DNA of 64,000 bases from Sphingopyxis sp. Root154 (GTDB lineage: Bacteria > Pseudomonadota > Alphaproteobacteria > Sphingomonadales > Sphingomonadaceae). Made by a program: the position numbers and the translations under genes. This document shows, piece by piece, positions 27,320-36,499 of this stretch. The notes under the pieces were generated by a model. The model made no database searches. It had not been told where the DNA came from and was given only the letters and a program-made list of their open reading frames with translations. The stretch is taken from NCBI RefSeq assembly GCF_001427105.1, contig NZ_LMGI01000001.1, forward strand, positions 558,001 to 622,000. The letters run 5' to 3'. How positions within the stretch are numbered: the stretch's first letter is position 1; every line of letters begins with the position of its first letter.

Positions 27320-27778
27320 CTAGCCGCGCCTGTTTCGTCCGGGAATGTGGCTGAGCACGCTCCGCATCGCGAGGCTGGAGTGGATGCGCGCAACACCCGG
27401 CAAGCGCGAGAGGATATTTTTGTGAATCCCTTCATAGGCGGCAGCGCTCGCTGCCGAAGCGCGGAGCAGATAGTCTGCGTCGCCAGTCATCAGGAAACAC
27501 TCCTCGATTTCGGGGTGCTGGCGCACCGCTTCTTCGAACCGGTTGAGATAGGCCTCGGTCTGCCGTTCAAGGCTGATGCGCACGATAGCGATCACGCCTC
27601 CCTCCTCAGGCGCCGCGACGATCGCAGTATAACCGCGGATCACCCCGCGGGCCTCGAGATTGCCGACGCGGCGCAGGCAGGCCGAGGGTGACAGGCCCAC
27701 CTCCGCCGCCAATTGGTTGTTCGGTATTCGGGCATTGAGGCGCAGGAGCCTCACAATATTCCGGTCGATTGTATCCAT
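27320..27778 (-). CDS. Lrp/AsnC-family regulator (DadR-like)
   Basis: This is a 152-aa regulator with an N-terminal HTH (LNARIPNNQLAAEVGLSPSA, residues about 14-33) and a C-terminal RAM amino-acid-sensing domain (ISLERQTEAYLNRFEEAV, then ECFLMTGDADYLLRA). It is divergent from alr-dadA-ridA. In pseudomonads and other bacteria a DadR of this family activates alanine catabolism with L-alanine as effector. That position and pairing make it the likely local regulator. Two ATTGCA motifs lie in the shared upstream region. Confidence 0.9.
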   Translation of the reverse strand: MDTIDRNIVRLLRLNARIPNNQLAAEVGLSPSACLRRVGNLEARGVIRGYTAIVAAPEEGGVIAIVRISLERQTEAYLNRFEEAVRQHPEIEECFLMTGDADYLLRASAASAAAYEGIHKNILSRLPGVARIHSSLAMRSVLSHIPGRNRRG

Positions 27779-27810
27779 GTCGCAATATCGTTCTGTTTAT
27801 GTCGTCAATC

Positions 27811-27835
27811 ATTGCAAATAGCACCAGAAATTGCA
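27811..27835. promoter_or_regulatory. Paired ATTGCA motifs in the lrp-alr divergent region
   Basis: ATTGCA occurs at 27811-27816 and again at 27830-27835, about two helical turns apart, in an AT-rich stretch between the two start codons. This spacing suits an Lrp-type multimer. The motif is short and the assignment is tentative. Confidence 0.3.
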
Positions 27836-27919
27836 GAATAAAACAGCCGTTTGATCGAACATTCGAACGATATTCGCTTAGAACTTCGCCAAGCAGATGT
27901 GCTGACGGAGATCTATGAT

Positions 27920-29050
27920 ATGATTATCGGGGGCATGGGCGGAGGACGGCTCTGTATCGATCTGGGCGCAGTCGTCGCCAATTATAAATTGGTCGCCGAG
28001 CGCGTCGCGCCCGCCGAGGTCGGCGCCGTCGTCAAGGCGAACGCTTATGGTCTCGGCGCGGACGAAGTCGCGCAGGCGCTATGCAGGGCCGGGTGCCGTC
28101 TCTTCTTCGTCGCCGATCTGGGCGAAGCGCTGGCGCTGCGTTCGGAATTGCCGTCCGGCTTTCGGCTGGTCGTGCTTAATGGCCTACCGCCCGGCGCCGA
28201 GGGTATGGGCATACAAAGAGGTGTCACCCCGGCGCTCAATTCGCCCGAGCAGGCGCATCGATGGGCGGACGCCGCACGAAAAGCCGGCGAACGGCTACCA
28301 GCAGTCCTGCAACTGGACAGCGGCATGGGACGCCTCGGACTGGCGACCGAGGATCTCGCGTCGCTGGCCGCCGACGCGCAATTCCATTCGGCGATCGATC
28401 TCGTCATGGTCATGAGCCATCTCGCCTGCGCCGAAACCACCGAACATCCGGCCAACGCCGCACAGCTTGCCTGCTTCGAAGCCGCGGCTGCGATGTTCTC
28501 CGGCGTCCCCCGCAGCCTCGCGAATTCGGGCGGCGCCTTCCTGCCGGCAGATTTTCATGGCGACGTCGTGCGGGCCGGCATCGCGCTTTACGGCGGCGCC
28601 CCGAACCGGAGTGACTCCAACCCGATGCAGCCGGTCGTCGGGCTGGACGCGCGCGTCATCCAGATCCGGACGATCGAGGCGGGCGGCCCAGTCGGATATG
28701 GCCATAGCCATTATTGCGCGCGCGAAAGCCGCATCGCTACGATTGGGGTCGGCTATGCCGACGGATTGCCGCGTTCGCTCGGCAACCGCGGTGCCGCATG
28801 GCTCGCCGGCGAACGGTTGCCGATCGTTGGTCGCGTGTCCATGGACAGCATCACGATCGACGTTACCGCCCTCCCCTACGGCCGCATCGAGGCCGGGGAC
28901 TGGGTCAAGTTGATCGGCCCACATCAATCGCTCGACACGCTCGCCAACGATGCGGGTACCATCTCCTACGAGATTCTGACCAGCCTCGGCGCGCGATATG
29001 ATCGGAGCTACGTCAACGAGGCGACGGGCGTTCGGGGAGAAGCAGCATGA
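27920..29050 (+). CDS. alr: Alanine racemase (catabolic)
   Basis: This is a 376-aa PLP enzyme interconverting L- and D-alanine in the cytoplasm. The PLP lysine is in VVKANAYG (about Lys39). The second catalytic residue is the Tyr of [11 protein letters not shown], and the [12 protein letters not shown] strand is also typical. ATG 27920 has GGAG 9 nt upstream; the frame continues 23 codons further back to a TTG without family-like sequence, and an ATG at 27935 is also possible. The stop overlaps dadA (ATGA). The coupling with dadA and divergent Lrp makes this the degradative racemase (often called dadX) rather than the cell-wall one, an inference from context. Confidence 0.93.
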   Translation: MIIGGMGGGRLCIDLGAVVANYKLVAERVAPAEVGAVVKANAYGLGADEVAQALCRAGCRLFFVADLGEALALRSELPSGFRLVVLNGLPPGAEGMGIQRGVTPALNSPEQAHRWADAARKAGERLPAVLQLDSGMGRLGLATEDLASLAADAQFHSAIDLVMVMSHLACAETTEHPANAAQLACFEAAAAMFSGVPRSLANSGGAFLPADFHGDVVRAGIALYGGAPNRSDSNPMQPVVGLDARVIQIRTIEAGGPVGYGHSHYCARESRIATIGVGYADGLPRSLGNRGAAWLAGERLPIVGRVSMDSITIDVTALPYGRIEAGDWVKLIGPHQSLDTLANDAGTISYEILTSLGARYDRSYVNEATGVRGEAA

Positions 29051-30303
29051 AGGTCGCCGTTCTCGGCAGCGGCGTCATCGGCGTGACATCGGCCTGGTAT
29101 CTGATCGAGGCCGGACATGACGTCGTCGTGATCGACCGCCAATCCGGCCCGGCGCTTGAGACAAGCTTTGCCAATGCCGGGGAAATCTCCCCGGGCTATG
29201 CGTCACCATGGGCCGCGCCCGGCATCCCGCAAAAGGCAATCCGCTGGCTGATGATGCGCCATGCGCCGCTGATCCTCCAGCCCGCGATTGATCGCGAGAT
29301 GCTCAGCTGGCTGTTCGCGATGCTGCGCAACTGCACGAATGCCCGCTACGGCATCAACAAGGCGCGGATGGTCCGGCTCGCTGAATATAGCCGGGACCGG
29401 CTGATCGCATTGCGCACCGATACCGGGATTTCCTATGACGAACGGATGCAGGGGACGCTGCAGTTGTTCCGGACGCAGAAGCAGATCGATAACACGGCGA
29501 AGGACATTGCCGTGCTGCGCGCCGGCGGCGTCCCCTTCGAACTGCTCGACCGCGAGGGGTGCATCGCGGTAGAACCCGGCCTCTCAGCGGCGCGCGACAA
29601 GATTGCCGGAGGCCTTCGCCTGCCCGGCGACGAGACGGGCGACTGCTTCAAATTCACCGGCGCGCTCGCCGCCATGGCAGCCCAACGCGGCGCCCGGTTC
29701 CGTTATGACGAGACGATCCGGTCGCTGGTCGTCGAGGGCGGCCGCGTCACGGGGGTCGAAACCGACCGCGGCCGGGTCACCGCAGATTGCTATGTCTTGG
29801 CGCTCGGCAGCCATTCGGCGGCGGTGCTGCGACCGCTGGGCCTTGGCCTGCCTGTCTATCCGGTGAAGGGTTATTCGATCACCGTGCCGATCGTCGATTC
29901 CGCGCGCGCGCCCGAATCGACGCTGATGGACGAAAGCTACAAGATCGCAATCACGCGGCTCGGCGGCCGTATTCGCGTTGGCGGGATGGCCGAGATTTCG
30001 GGGTATAATAACGCCCTTCCCGAACGGCGACGGGCGACGCTCGTACACTCGCTCACCGATCTGTTCGCCGGTGCGGGCGACGTCGCCGCCGCCAGCTATT
30101 GGTCGGGTTTGCGCCCGATGACGCCCGACGGCACGCCCGTCATCGGTTCGACGCCTTACGGCAACCTCTTTCTCAACACGGGCCACGGCACGCTCGGCTG
30201 GACGATGGCGTGCGGTTCAGGCCGGTTGATCGCCGATCTCGTCAGCGGACGCCCGACTGATATCGAGGCAGCCGATCTGTCGATCGCGCGCTATGACGCA
30301 TGA
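29047..30303 (+). CDS. dadA: D-amino acid dehydrogenase small subunit
   Basis: This is a 418-aa FAD-dependent dehydrogenase that oxidises D-alanine and other D-amino acids to 2-oxo acids, passing electrons to the respiratory chain at the inner membrane. The dinucleotide-binding [13 protein letters not shown] is at residues 7-19. The DadA-specific [19 protein letters not shown] follows near 40, and the C-terminal [17 protein letters not shown] closes the FAD site. Length and motifs are standard. It is coupled to alr by a 4-nt overlap and followed by ridA, which deals with the imine intermediate. Confidence 0.95.
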   Translation: MKVAVLGSGVIGVTSAWYLIEAGHDVVVIDRQSGPALETSFANAGEISPGYASPWAAPGIPQKAIRWLMMRHAPLILQPAIDREMLSWLFAMLRNCTNARYGINKARMVRLAEYSRDRLIALRTDTGISYDERMQGTLQLFRTQKQIDNTAKDIAVLRAGGVPFELLDREGCIAVEPGLSAARDKIAGGLRLPGDETGDCFKFTGALAAMAAQRGARFRYDETIRSLVVEGGRVTGVETDRGRVTADCYVLALGSHSAAVLRPLGLGLPVYPVKGYSITVPIVDSARAPESTLMDESYKIAITRLGGRIRVGGMAEISGYNNALPERRRATLVHSLTDLFAGAGDVAAASYWSGLRPMTPDGTPVIGSTPYGNLFLNTGHGTLGWTMACGSGRLIADLVSGRPTDIEAADLSIARYDA

Positions 30304-30340
30304 TGACTTCGCTCGCCCCACCCAGATGAAAGGAAACACC

Positions 30341-30685
30341 ATGACCATCACCCGAATTCAGGCCGGGCCACGCATGAGCCAAGCCGTCATCCACGGCGAC
30401 ACTGTCTATCTTGCAGGCCAGGTCGGGGCTCCGGGCGAAAGCGTGACGAACCAGACGCAGACGATCCTCGGCCAAATCGAGGCGTTGCTGGCAGAAGCCG
30501 CCTCGGAAAAATCGAAAATCCTGTCGGCCACCATCTGGCTCGCGGACATGGCCGATTTCGCTGAAATGAACGCCGTGTGGGACAAATGGGTCGACGGAAA
30601 GCACTCCCCCGCCCGTGCGACCGGCGAGGCCAAGCTGGCGACGCCGGAATATAAGGTCGAAATCATCGTCATCGCGGCGCGCTGA
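30341..30685 (+). CDS. ridA: RidA-family enamine/imine deaminase
   Basis: This is a 114-aa YjgF/RidA protein. It hydrolyses reactive imines/enamines made by amino acid oxidising enzymes, here most likely the iminopyruvate formed by DadA. The conserved DTVYLAGQVG strand and the C-terminal VEIIVIAAR are present; the usual Arg of the active site is in HSPARATGEAKLA. ATG 30341 has AAAGGA 6 nt upstream. The longer frame from 30293 overlaps dadA and lacks family sequence. It is the third gene of the alr-dadA-ridA operon. Confidence 0.93.
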   Translation: MTITRIQAGPRMSQAVIHGDTVYLAGQVGAPGESVTNQTQTILGQIEALLAEAASEKSKILSATIWLADMADFAEMNAVWDKWVDGKHSPARATGEAKLATPEYKVEIIVIAAR

Positions 30686-30865
30686 TCCGAACGGAGCGGA
30701 TATCTGCGATACGGATCTCCACCAACCATCCCATTTCAATCGGACGCGGTTAATGCTGGCCGATTGCGGTCAGGCAGCTTCTGGCGCCGAAATCCAAAAA
30801 GCAGACGATTAGTTCTCCGCCGCGCCGGATAAGCTCAGGGTATTTAAGCGTCTTCCGCTCGTTCA

Positions 30866-30935
30866 GCGTAGGTAGAGCCTGACACCGGCGACTTCCGCGC
30901 CGTTCCCGACATTCGCCACGAAGTGCGAATGTCGG
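30866..30935. repeat. Diverged copy of a dispersed structured repeat, with 11-bp hairpin
   Basis: The stretch runs CTGACACCGGCGACTTCCGC and ends in CCGACATTCGC. It resembles the repeat at about 36541-36601, which has CTGACCGGCAGCTTCCGG and GCCGACATTCGCC. The 3' part forms a perfect inverted repeat: CCGACATTCGC (30906-30916), loop CACGAAGT, GCGAATGTCGG (30925-30935). It lies 10 nt beyond the SDR stop and could also act as its transcript end, although no T-run follows. Confidence 0.55.
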
Positions 30936-30945
30936 AGCGACAGCC

Positions 30946-31734
30946 TCAAATGGTCGGAACGGTTCCACCGTCGATGACAAACTCGGCGCCATGGATGGCG
31001 GCGGCGCGATCCGAGGCCAGATAGGCGATGAGGTCGGCGACCTCATGCGGATCGGCCGGACGACCGATCGGGATCCCGCCCAAGCCATCCAAGACGGATT
31101 GCCGCGCCTCCTCGATCGTACCGCCATTGGCGGCCTGCAGCCGCTTCAACAGGCCGTCGGATGCTTCGGTCATGATCCAGCCAGGGGAGACGATATTGAC
31201 CCGCACGCCCTTCGGCCCCAGCTCCTTTGATATGGATTTGCTATAGGTCCGCAGCGCGGCTTTTGCGGCGGCGTAGCCTGTCGTCGACTCCGGAAGAGGG
31301 AGGACCGACTGAATGGAGGTGACATGCACCACCGCGCCAGCGCCGCGCTCGACCATCTGCGGGATCAGAAGTCGATCGAGGCGAACCGTGGCCAAAAGGT
31401 TCAGGTTCAGTTCTGCGAGCCAGTGATCGTCCGTCAGCGCGGCGAAGCCGCCGCCCGGTGAGGAGGAGCCACCGATCACATGTGCGATGATGTCGACGCC
31501 GCCCATTTGCGCTAGAGCCGCGGCAGCCAGGCTTTCCCCGCCCGCGGCCGTCGTCAGATCGGCCCGGACAAATTCGACGCCGGCGATGGGCTCAGGGTTT
31601 GCGCGGGCGGCGGTCATCACCCGGGCGCCGCCGGCAAGGAAACGCTCGACGGTGGCACGGCCCAACCCCTTGGTGCCGCCGCTGACGACGACACGCTTGC
31701 CTGCGAACTCGGCCGTATCAACCTGGATGCTCAT
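30946..31734 (-). CDS. Short-chain dehydrogenase/reductase
   Basis: This is a 262-aa classical SDR with an NAD(P)-binding SGGTKGLG motif (residues about 19-26), the catalytic Ser in HVTSIQS, and YAAAK as the Tyr-Lys pair (about residues 155-159). The VNIVSPGWIMTEA segment and the closing EFVIDGGTVP are normal. The alcohol or ketone substrate is unknown. The start overlaps the stop of the upstream SnoaL-like gene by 4 nt (ATGA), so the two are one unit, divergent from a LysR gene that probably controls them. Confidence 0.92.
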   Translation of the reverse strand: MSIQVDTAEFAGKRVVVSGGTKGLGRATVERFLAGGARVMTAARANPEPIAGVEFVRADLTTAAGGESLAAAALAQMGGVDIIAHVIGGSSSPGGGFAALTDDHWLAELNLNLLATVRLDRLLIPQMVERGAGAVVHVTSIQSVLPLPESTTGYAAAKAALRTYSKSISKELGPKGVRVNIVSPGWIMTEASDGLLKRLQAANGGTIEEARQSVLDGLGGIPIGRPADPHEVADLIAYLASDRAAAIHGAEFVIDGGTVPTI

Positions 31735-32108
31735 AGGGTGATCTCCAACGTCTTGATCAAGTCTTTCTCAAGCGTGAAGTCATAGGTGAAACGGATCGGA
31801 CTGCCCTTGAAGTCGCCATGGGCCGGGCCTTCGACGATGATCTTGCCCTTCTCGTGGCGCACGCTGTCCGGCGTGAAGATCGCCTTGACGGCGACCACCT
31901 CGTCTTCGAACAGGGTCCTGATTTCGGGGTGGCCCGCGTGACGGTGGCCGTTGTCCACTATGAGAGCATCGGCGGCGAATGGCTTCAGCATGCCGTCGAC
32001 ATCGAGCCGCGCATTGGCCTCGACAAAGTCGGCGATGGGTTTCGGCAAGGCTGCGACAATCGCTTCGGTACCGCGCTGATTGGTGTCGGATTCGCTCTTG
32101 GTCTGCAT
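31731..32108 (-). CDS. SnoaL/NTF2-like small protein
   Basis: This is a 125-aa cytoplasmic protein of the NTF2-like fold. The pattern is an N-terminal helix (PIADFVEANARLDVDGMLKP), FAADALIVDNGHRHAG, then a curved sheet ending IRFTYDFTLEKDLIKTLEI. That matches the SnoaL-like domains that act as small isomerases/hydrolases or ligand binders. ATG 32108 has AAGGAG 7 nt upstream; the longer frame to 32183 has no ribosome site. It is co-transcribed with the SDR and divergent from LysR. A role in oxidising or isomerising a small organic compound is inferred from company only. Confidence 0.85.
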   Translation of the reverse strand: MQTKSESDTNQRGTEAIVAALPKPIADFVEANARLDVDGMLKPFAADALIVDNGHRHAGHPEIRTLFEDEVVAVKAIFTPDSVRHEKGKIIVEGPAHGDFKGSPIRFTYDFTLEKDLIKTLEITL

Positions 32109-32176
32109 GACAAGTCTCCTTCGTTTGACTTGCCTCCGTTGTAAGACCGGCACACTATCCGGATAAGTAGGCCAAT

Positions 32177-32190
32177 CTAGCATGAGCTAG
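32177..32190. promoter_or_regulatory. Palindrome CTAGC-ATGA-GCTAG, likely LysR box
   Basis: This perfect 5-bp-arm palindrome lies in the short divergent region between the SnoaL-SDR operon and the LysR gene. It sits in an AATCTAGCATGAGCTAGT context, close to the T-N11-A form of LysR sites. A related AATCTA palindrome is found at 46007-46020 next to another LysR gene of the same subfamily. Confidence 0.5.
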
Positions 32191-32206
32191 TGAAGGATTC
32201 GGGATA

Positions 32207-33139
32207 ATGTCGCGACTTGCTCTTCGGGACTTCGACGCCGTTCTGGCCATTGCGCGGCGCGGATCCTTCCGGCAGGCGTCCATCGATCTCGGCATGTCGA
32301 CGACCGCGCTCAGCCATATGATCGCACGGATCGAAGCCGAGCTTGGCGTGCGCCTGTTCAACCGGACGACACGGAGCGTCGCATTGACCGACGCGGGACG
32401 GGTCTTCGTCGATCGCGTCGGCCCCTCGCTTCAGGACGTTCGCGAAACCATCGAGATCGTCCGCGAGCGCCGTGCGACGCCGACGGGAACACTGCGGATC
32501 AATGCGCCGCCATTCGCGGTACGCTCGCCCGCTCTCACCCATCTTCTACTGGAGTATTCCCGCCGTTATCCGGACATGCATGTCGACGTCGTAACCGAGG
32601 GCCAGCTGCTCGACATCGTCGCCGAAGGTTTCGATCTCGGCATTCGCGTCGCCTCGCTCGTGCCGACCGACATGATTGCCCTGTCGCTCGGCGAGGCGCA
32701 GCGCTTCGCGGCGGTCGCCTCGCCAGCCTATCTAAAGACACGGTCGGGACCGCTGGTGCCGACCGATCTTCTTTCCCACGACTGCATTCGCGTCCGCTTA
32801 CCCGATGGCGCGCTCTACCGTTGGCATTTCGAGAAGGGCGGCGACACGGCGCAGATCGAGGTGAGCGGCCCGATGACGTTCGACGAACTCAACCTGTCGC
32901 GCGCCGCCGTGTTGGCGGGCTTTGGTATCGGCTTCTATTTCGAGCAGGACGTCATTGCCGATATCGACGCCGGCACCCTTGTCCGCCTTCTCGAAGATTG
33001 GACACCCCCCTTCCCCGGCCTTTGCCTCTACTATCCAGGACGAAGACATCCGTCTGCCGGTCTCGCGGCCTTTCTCACTTTGGCGCGCGAGCTGGCTTCC
33101 GCGAACGCCCGCGGCTCGGGCAGTATCGCGTTTTCGTGA
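32207..33139 (+). CDS. LysR-family regulator divergent from SDR/SnoaL
   Basis: This is a 310-aa regulator. The HTH runs [20 protein letters not shown] to [20 protein letters not shown] (residues about 5-60). Its [12 protein letters not shown] turn is typical of the AaeR/CrgA subgroup that usually controls a neighbouring divergent oxidoreductase. The effector-binding domain follows to the end. The start is 99 nt from the divergent SnoaL start, with a CTAGC palindrome between. It likely regulates the SDR-SnoaL pair and itself. Confidence 0.92.
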   Translation: MSRLALRDFDAVLAIARRGSFRQASIDLGMSTTALSHMIARIEAELGVRLFNRTTRSVALTDAGRVFVDRVGPSLQDVRETIEIVRERRATPTGTLRINAPPFAVRSPALTHLLLEYSRRYPDMHVDVVTEGQLLDIVAEGFDLGIRVASLVPTDMIALSLGEAQRFAAVASPAYLKTRSGPLVPTDLLSHDCIRVRLPDGALYRWHFEKGGDTAQIEVSGPMTFDELNLSRAAVLAGFGIGFYFEQDVIADIDAGTLVRLLEDWTPPFPGLCLYYPGRRHPSAGLAAFLTLARELASANARGSGSIAFS

Positions 33140-33156
33140 TGGCTTTCAGGGACTGA

Positions 33157-33633
33157 TTACGTCGTCTCGCGGGTCGTGAGGTCCCAGCCGCCGACATTGG
33201 CATAGACGGCATCGCGCAAGGCCCTGATGTCCTTGTTAAGATCGGCAAGAGCCGCGGGCGACTGGCCGGAGGCCTCCAGCAGGGCATCACCGAGACAGCC
33301 AGCTCTTGCCTGAAGGGCTCGCCCGGTTTGCGTGAGCGCAACAACGACTTGGCGTTCGTTCGACGGATTTCGCGTTCGGCTCACCAAGCCCGCCGCTTCG
33401 AGCCGCTTGAGCAAGGGCGTCAGCGTGCTCGATTCAAGGGCGAGCTGGTCGGCAATGCGTCCGATCGGTTGCCCGTCTTCGCGCCACAATATGTTGAGCA
33501 CCAGATATTGAGAATAGGTCAGCCCAAGCTCGTCGAGCAGTGGCTTGTAGGCGCGCTGAACGGCGATTCCGGCGGAGTAAATCGCATAGCAAAGCTGATC
33601 GTCGAGCGGCACAGGTGGGTTGTCGGTGGTCAT
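33157..33633 (-). CDS. MarR-family regulator, OhrR-like (peroxide sensor)
   Basis: This is a winged-helix MarR protein of 158 aa from the chosen start. The N-terminal LDDQLCYAIYSAG carries the reactive Cys characteristic of OhrR/MgrA sensors of organic hydroperoxides. The winged helix (LTYSQYLVLNILW, IADQLALESSTLTPLLKRLE, NPSNERQVVVALT) follows. ATG 33633 has GGAG 6 nt upstream; ATGs at 33636 and 33645 are alternatives. No ohr gene adjoins it: the divergent gene is an alpha/beta hydrolase, and an Ohr homologue lies 15 kb away at 49100. The intergenic region holds two TATCGC-type palindromes, its likely sites. Confidence 0.88.
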   Translation of the reverse strand: MTTDNPPVPLDDQLCYAIYSAGIAVQRAYKPLLDELGLTYSQYLVLNILWREDGQPIGRIADQLALESSTLTPLLKRLEAAGLVSRTRNPSNERQVVVALTQTGRALQARAGCLGDALLEASGQSPAALADLNKDIRALRDAVYANVGGWDLTTRETT

Positions 33634-33682
33634 CATGAACTCCATTCCGCTCCCGATATAGCGACGGAATCGCAAAAATAAA

Positions 33683-33747
33683 TATCGCGATACATTTCTG
33701 CTGGACAAGCAACCCTACTCGCCTTATCTAATCACTTATCGCAATAA
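33683..33747. promoter_or_regulatory. Two similar palindromes, likely MarR/OhrR operators
   Basis: TATCGCGATA (33683-33692, perfect) and TTATCGCAATAA (33736-33747, one mismatch from a palindrome) lie in the divergent region between the MarR gene and the alpha/beta hydrolase gene. Both share the TATCGC half-site. Paired AT-flanked palindromes of this kind are usual for MarR-family repressors. Confidence 0.55.
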
Positions 33748-33774
33748 CTGTTGTCGCCATATAGGAGAGATCGC

Positions 33775-34584
33775 ATGTCCCTGTTCAACAATGTCCGCAC
33801 CGTCCTCGCCGCCGCCGCCGTTGCCGTTTCCTTCCCCCTCGCCGCGTCCGCGCAGACGACCGATAATCCCGGTCACATCGCCGCGACCCAGCCGGTGCGC
33901 AACGTCATTCTCGTTCATGGCGCCTTCGCCGACGGGTCGGGCTGGCGCGGCGTATACGACGAGCTGACGGGCCGCGGCTATCGCGTCACGATCGTCCAGA
34001 ACCCGCTGACCTCGCTCGCCGATGACGCCGCGGCGACGAAGCGCGCGATCGCCCGGCTGGACGGCCCGGCCATCCTCGTCGGTCATAGCTGGGGCGGGAC
34101 CGTCATCACAGAAGCCGGGGTCGACCCGAAGGTGGCGGGCCTCGTCTATGTGTCGGCGCTCTCCCCCGATGTCGGCGAGACGACGGCGCAGCAATATCAG
34201 GGGTTCGTTACACCGCCCGAGTTCGTTCTCGACACCCAAAGCGACGGTTTCGGCTTCATAGATCTCGCAAAGTTCAAGGCTGGGTTCGCGGCGGATACGA
34301 CCGATAGCGATGCAGCGTTCATGCGCGATTCGCAGGTCCCCATCAACTTGTCGGCCTTCGGCACAAAGCTGACCCAAGCCGCATGGCGCAGCAAGCCCAG
34401 CTGGGCGGTGATCGCGACCGACGACAAAGCATTCGACCAGCGCATGCTCCAGCATATGGCGAAGCGCATCGGTGCGAAGGTCACCGAAGTGCCGGCGAGC
34501 CATGCCGTCTTCATGACCCAGCCGAAAGTGGTGGCGGACGTGATCGACCAGGCGGCGCAGGCGGCCTCGCGCAGCTCCAAATAA
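33775..34584 (+). CDS. Exported alpha/beta hydrolase
   Basis: This is a 269-aa hydrolase with a signal peptide (LAAAAVAVSFPLAASAQ). The phrases VILVHGAFADGSGWRGVYDE, VQNPLTSLADD and LVGHSWGGTVITEAG mark a common esterase-like family. The nucleophile is the Ser of GHSWG, the late TDDKAFD could supply the acid, and SHAVF the His. ATG 33775 is preceded by TAGGAGAG; the TTG at 33751 would spoil the signal peptide. It is divergent from the OhrR-like MarR gene, so it may be induced by hydroperoxides or a hydrophobic ester. The substrate is unknown. A strong hairpin follows at 34624-34653. Confidence 0.9.
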   Translation: MSLFNNVRTVLAAAAVAVSFPLAASAQTTDNPGHIAATQPVRNVILVHGAFADGSGWRGVYDELTGRGYRVTIVQNPLTSLADDAAATKRAIARLDGPAILVGHSWGGTVITEAGVDPKVAGLVYVSALSPDVGETTAQQYQGFVTPPEFVLDTQSDGFGFIDLAKFKAGFAADTTDSDAAFMRDSQVPINLSAFGTKLTQAAWRSKPSWAVIATDDKAFDQRMLQHMAKRIGAKVTEVPASHAVFMTQPKVVADVIDQAAQAASRSSK

Positions 34585-34623
34585 CGGACTTGCGCTCTGC
34601 CTCTCCCCCGGTGACAGGGCGCC

Positions 34624-34653
34624 GGTAGGCGGGACCGGTAGGTCTCGCCTACC
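34624..34653 (+). terminator. Strong hairpin after the alpha/beta hydrolase
   Basis: GGTAGGCG (34624-34631) pairs with CGCCTACC (34646-34653). An inner GACC/GGTC pair extends the stem around a GGTA loop. The tail TTCCATAATT is only weakly U-rich. It is a likely transcription end or RNA-stabilising structure. Confidence 0.6.
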
Positions 34654-34813
34654 TTCCATAATTGCCAGTCTTCGGCCGGATTTTACGGCCGGATCAACAG
34701 CGGGCGCGGCGGGCTAGGCCGCGACGCCGCTTCACGCCGTCGTGCCGGTTCGGCGCCGCCGACAACGGGGGACGTTCCGTCCCCTCCCCTCCCCAAAGTA
34801 TAAGGAAAACACC

Positions 34814-36433
34814 ATGATCACCGAGGCTTTCCCCGGCCAGGACTCCGATTTTGCCCGGCGCGCCCGCGAGAACCAGTCGAGGCTCAATGCCGATCTCAAG
34901 CGCAGCTATGATTTCATTGTCTGCGGTGCGGGTTCATCGGGTTCCGTCGTTGCCCGCCGCCTTGCCGAGAACAGTAACGCAGAGGTTCTCTTGATCGAAG
35001 CGGGTGGCGGCGATGAAGCAGAATCGGTCATCGACCCAGCGCTCTGGCCAACCAACCTAGGGAGCGAACGCGACTGGGGCTTTCAGGCCGAACCGAATCC
35101 GCATCTCGGTGGCCGCGAACTGTCGATGTCGATGGGCAAGGGTCTCGGCGGCGGATCGAGCATCAACGTGATGGTCTGGGCGCGCGGTCACAAGAGCGAT
35201 TGGGATCACTTTGCCGCCGAGGCGGGCGACGCTGGCTGGGGGTATGAATCGGTGCTCGACATCTATCGCCGCATCGAAAACTGGCAGGGTGCGTCCGATG
35301 CGCGTTTCCGCGGCACCGACGGCCCCGTCTGGGTGCAGCCCGCCCACGACCCGCACCCGCTTGCGCACGCTCTGCTCGACGCTGCGCGCGAGCAAGGCAT
35401 CCCGACATTCGGGAGTCCGAACGGCGCGATGATGGAAGGGCCGGGCGGCGGCGCCATCACCGACATGCTCGTTCGCGACGGCCGGCGCCAGTCGCTGTAC
35501 CGCGCCTATGTTCATCCCGTTTCGGACCGGCCCAATCTGACGATCGTGACCGGCGCGCATGTCCGTCGCATCCTCTTTGATCGGCGCCGCGCGACTGGCG
35601 TCGAAATCGAGAAGGACGGACGCATCTTTTCAATCGGTGCAAGAAGCGAGGTCATCTTGTCGACCGGCGCGATCAACACGCCCAAGCTTCTGATGTTGTC
35701 GGGCATTGGCGAGCGTGCCGAGCTCGAGCGGCTTTCGATTCCTGTCGTTCAAAACTTGGCCGGTGTCGGGCGCAACATGCAGGATCATGTGTCCTTCGGC
35801 TGCATGTGGGAGCTTTCGAGGCCGATGGCGCCGCGAAACAGCGGAAGCGAAGCAACTCTCTATTGGAAAAGTCGTGCCGATCTTGACGCACCCGACCTGC
35901 TCTTTTGCCAAGTCGAGTTTCCCGTGCCGAGCGAGCGTACGGCGGCTCTCGGCGTTCCCGACCATGGCTGGACGATGTTCGCGGGGCTCGCGCAGCCAGA
36001 GAGCCGAGGCCGCGTTCGCCTGCGCGATGCAGACCCGGCCAAGCCAATGGTGATCGACGCAAACATGCTTTCGGATCCCGCCGATATCGAGGCCGCGCGC
36101 GCGTGCGTCAAACTCTGCCGGGACCTTGGCAATGGCGAGGCGTTCAAGCCCTTCGTTAAGGGCGAGGTCATGCCAAGAGACCGCGACGACGCCGGACTCG
36201 ATGCGTTCATTCGCGATTCCGCGGTCACCTATTGGCACCAATGCGGCACCGCCAAGATGGGACAGGACGATATGTCGGTTGTCGATACCTCGCTCAGCGT
36301 CCACGGAATCGAGCGACTACGCATCGCCGATGGCTCCATCATGCCGCGGGTGACAACCGGTAATACGCAGGCACCCTGCGCGATCATCGGCGAACAGGCC
36401 GCCGCGCGCATTCGCGCTGACCACGGCCTTTAA
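34814..36433 (+). CDS. GMC-family FAD oxidoreductase (choline/alcohol dehydrogenase-like)
   Basis: This is a 539-aa flavoprotein that oxidises a primary alcohol to an aldehyde. The FAD-binding FIVCGAGSSGSVVARRLAEN is near residue 35. The two GMC signatures follow (GKGLGGGSSINVMVWARGH near 110 and STGAINTPKLLMLSG near 285). The C-terminal catalytic region YWHQCGTAKMG and ADGSIMPRVTTGNTQAP complete it. ATG 34814 follows TAAGGA. There is no signal peptide. It stands alone between hairpin-rich intergenic stretches, and the substrate is not predictable from context. Confidence 0.93.
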   Translation: MITEAFPGQDSDFARRARENQSRLNADLKRSYDFIVCGAGSSGSVVARRLAENSNAEVLLIEAGGGDEAESVIDPALWPTNLGSERDWGFQAEPNPHLGGRELSMSMGKGLGGGSSINVMVWARGHKSDWDHFAAEAGDAGWGYESVLDIYRRIENWQGASDARFRGTDGPVWVQPAHDPHPLAHALLDAAREQGIPTFGSPNGAMMEGPGGGAITDMLVRDGRRQSLYRAYVHPVSDRPNLTIVTGAHVRRILFDRRRATGVEIEKDGRIFSIGARSEVILSTGAINTPKLLMLSGIGERAELERLSIPVVQNLAGVGRNMQDHVSFGCMWELSRPMAPRNSGSEATLYWKSRADLDAPDLLFCQVEFPVPSERTAALGVPDHGWTMFAGLAQPESRGRVRLRDADPAKPMVIDANMLSDPADIEAARACVKLCRDLGNGEAFKPFVKGEVMPRDRDDAGLDAFIRDSAVTYWHQCGTAKMGQDDMSVVDTSLSVHGIERLRIADGSIMPRVTTGNTQAPCAIIGEQAAARIRADHGL

Positions 36434-36499
36434 GTCAGCCCGCCACAACCCTTCGGCCGGAATGATCTGGCCGAAGGACGGTGGAGTCCGCTGGCCCGA

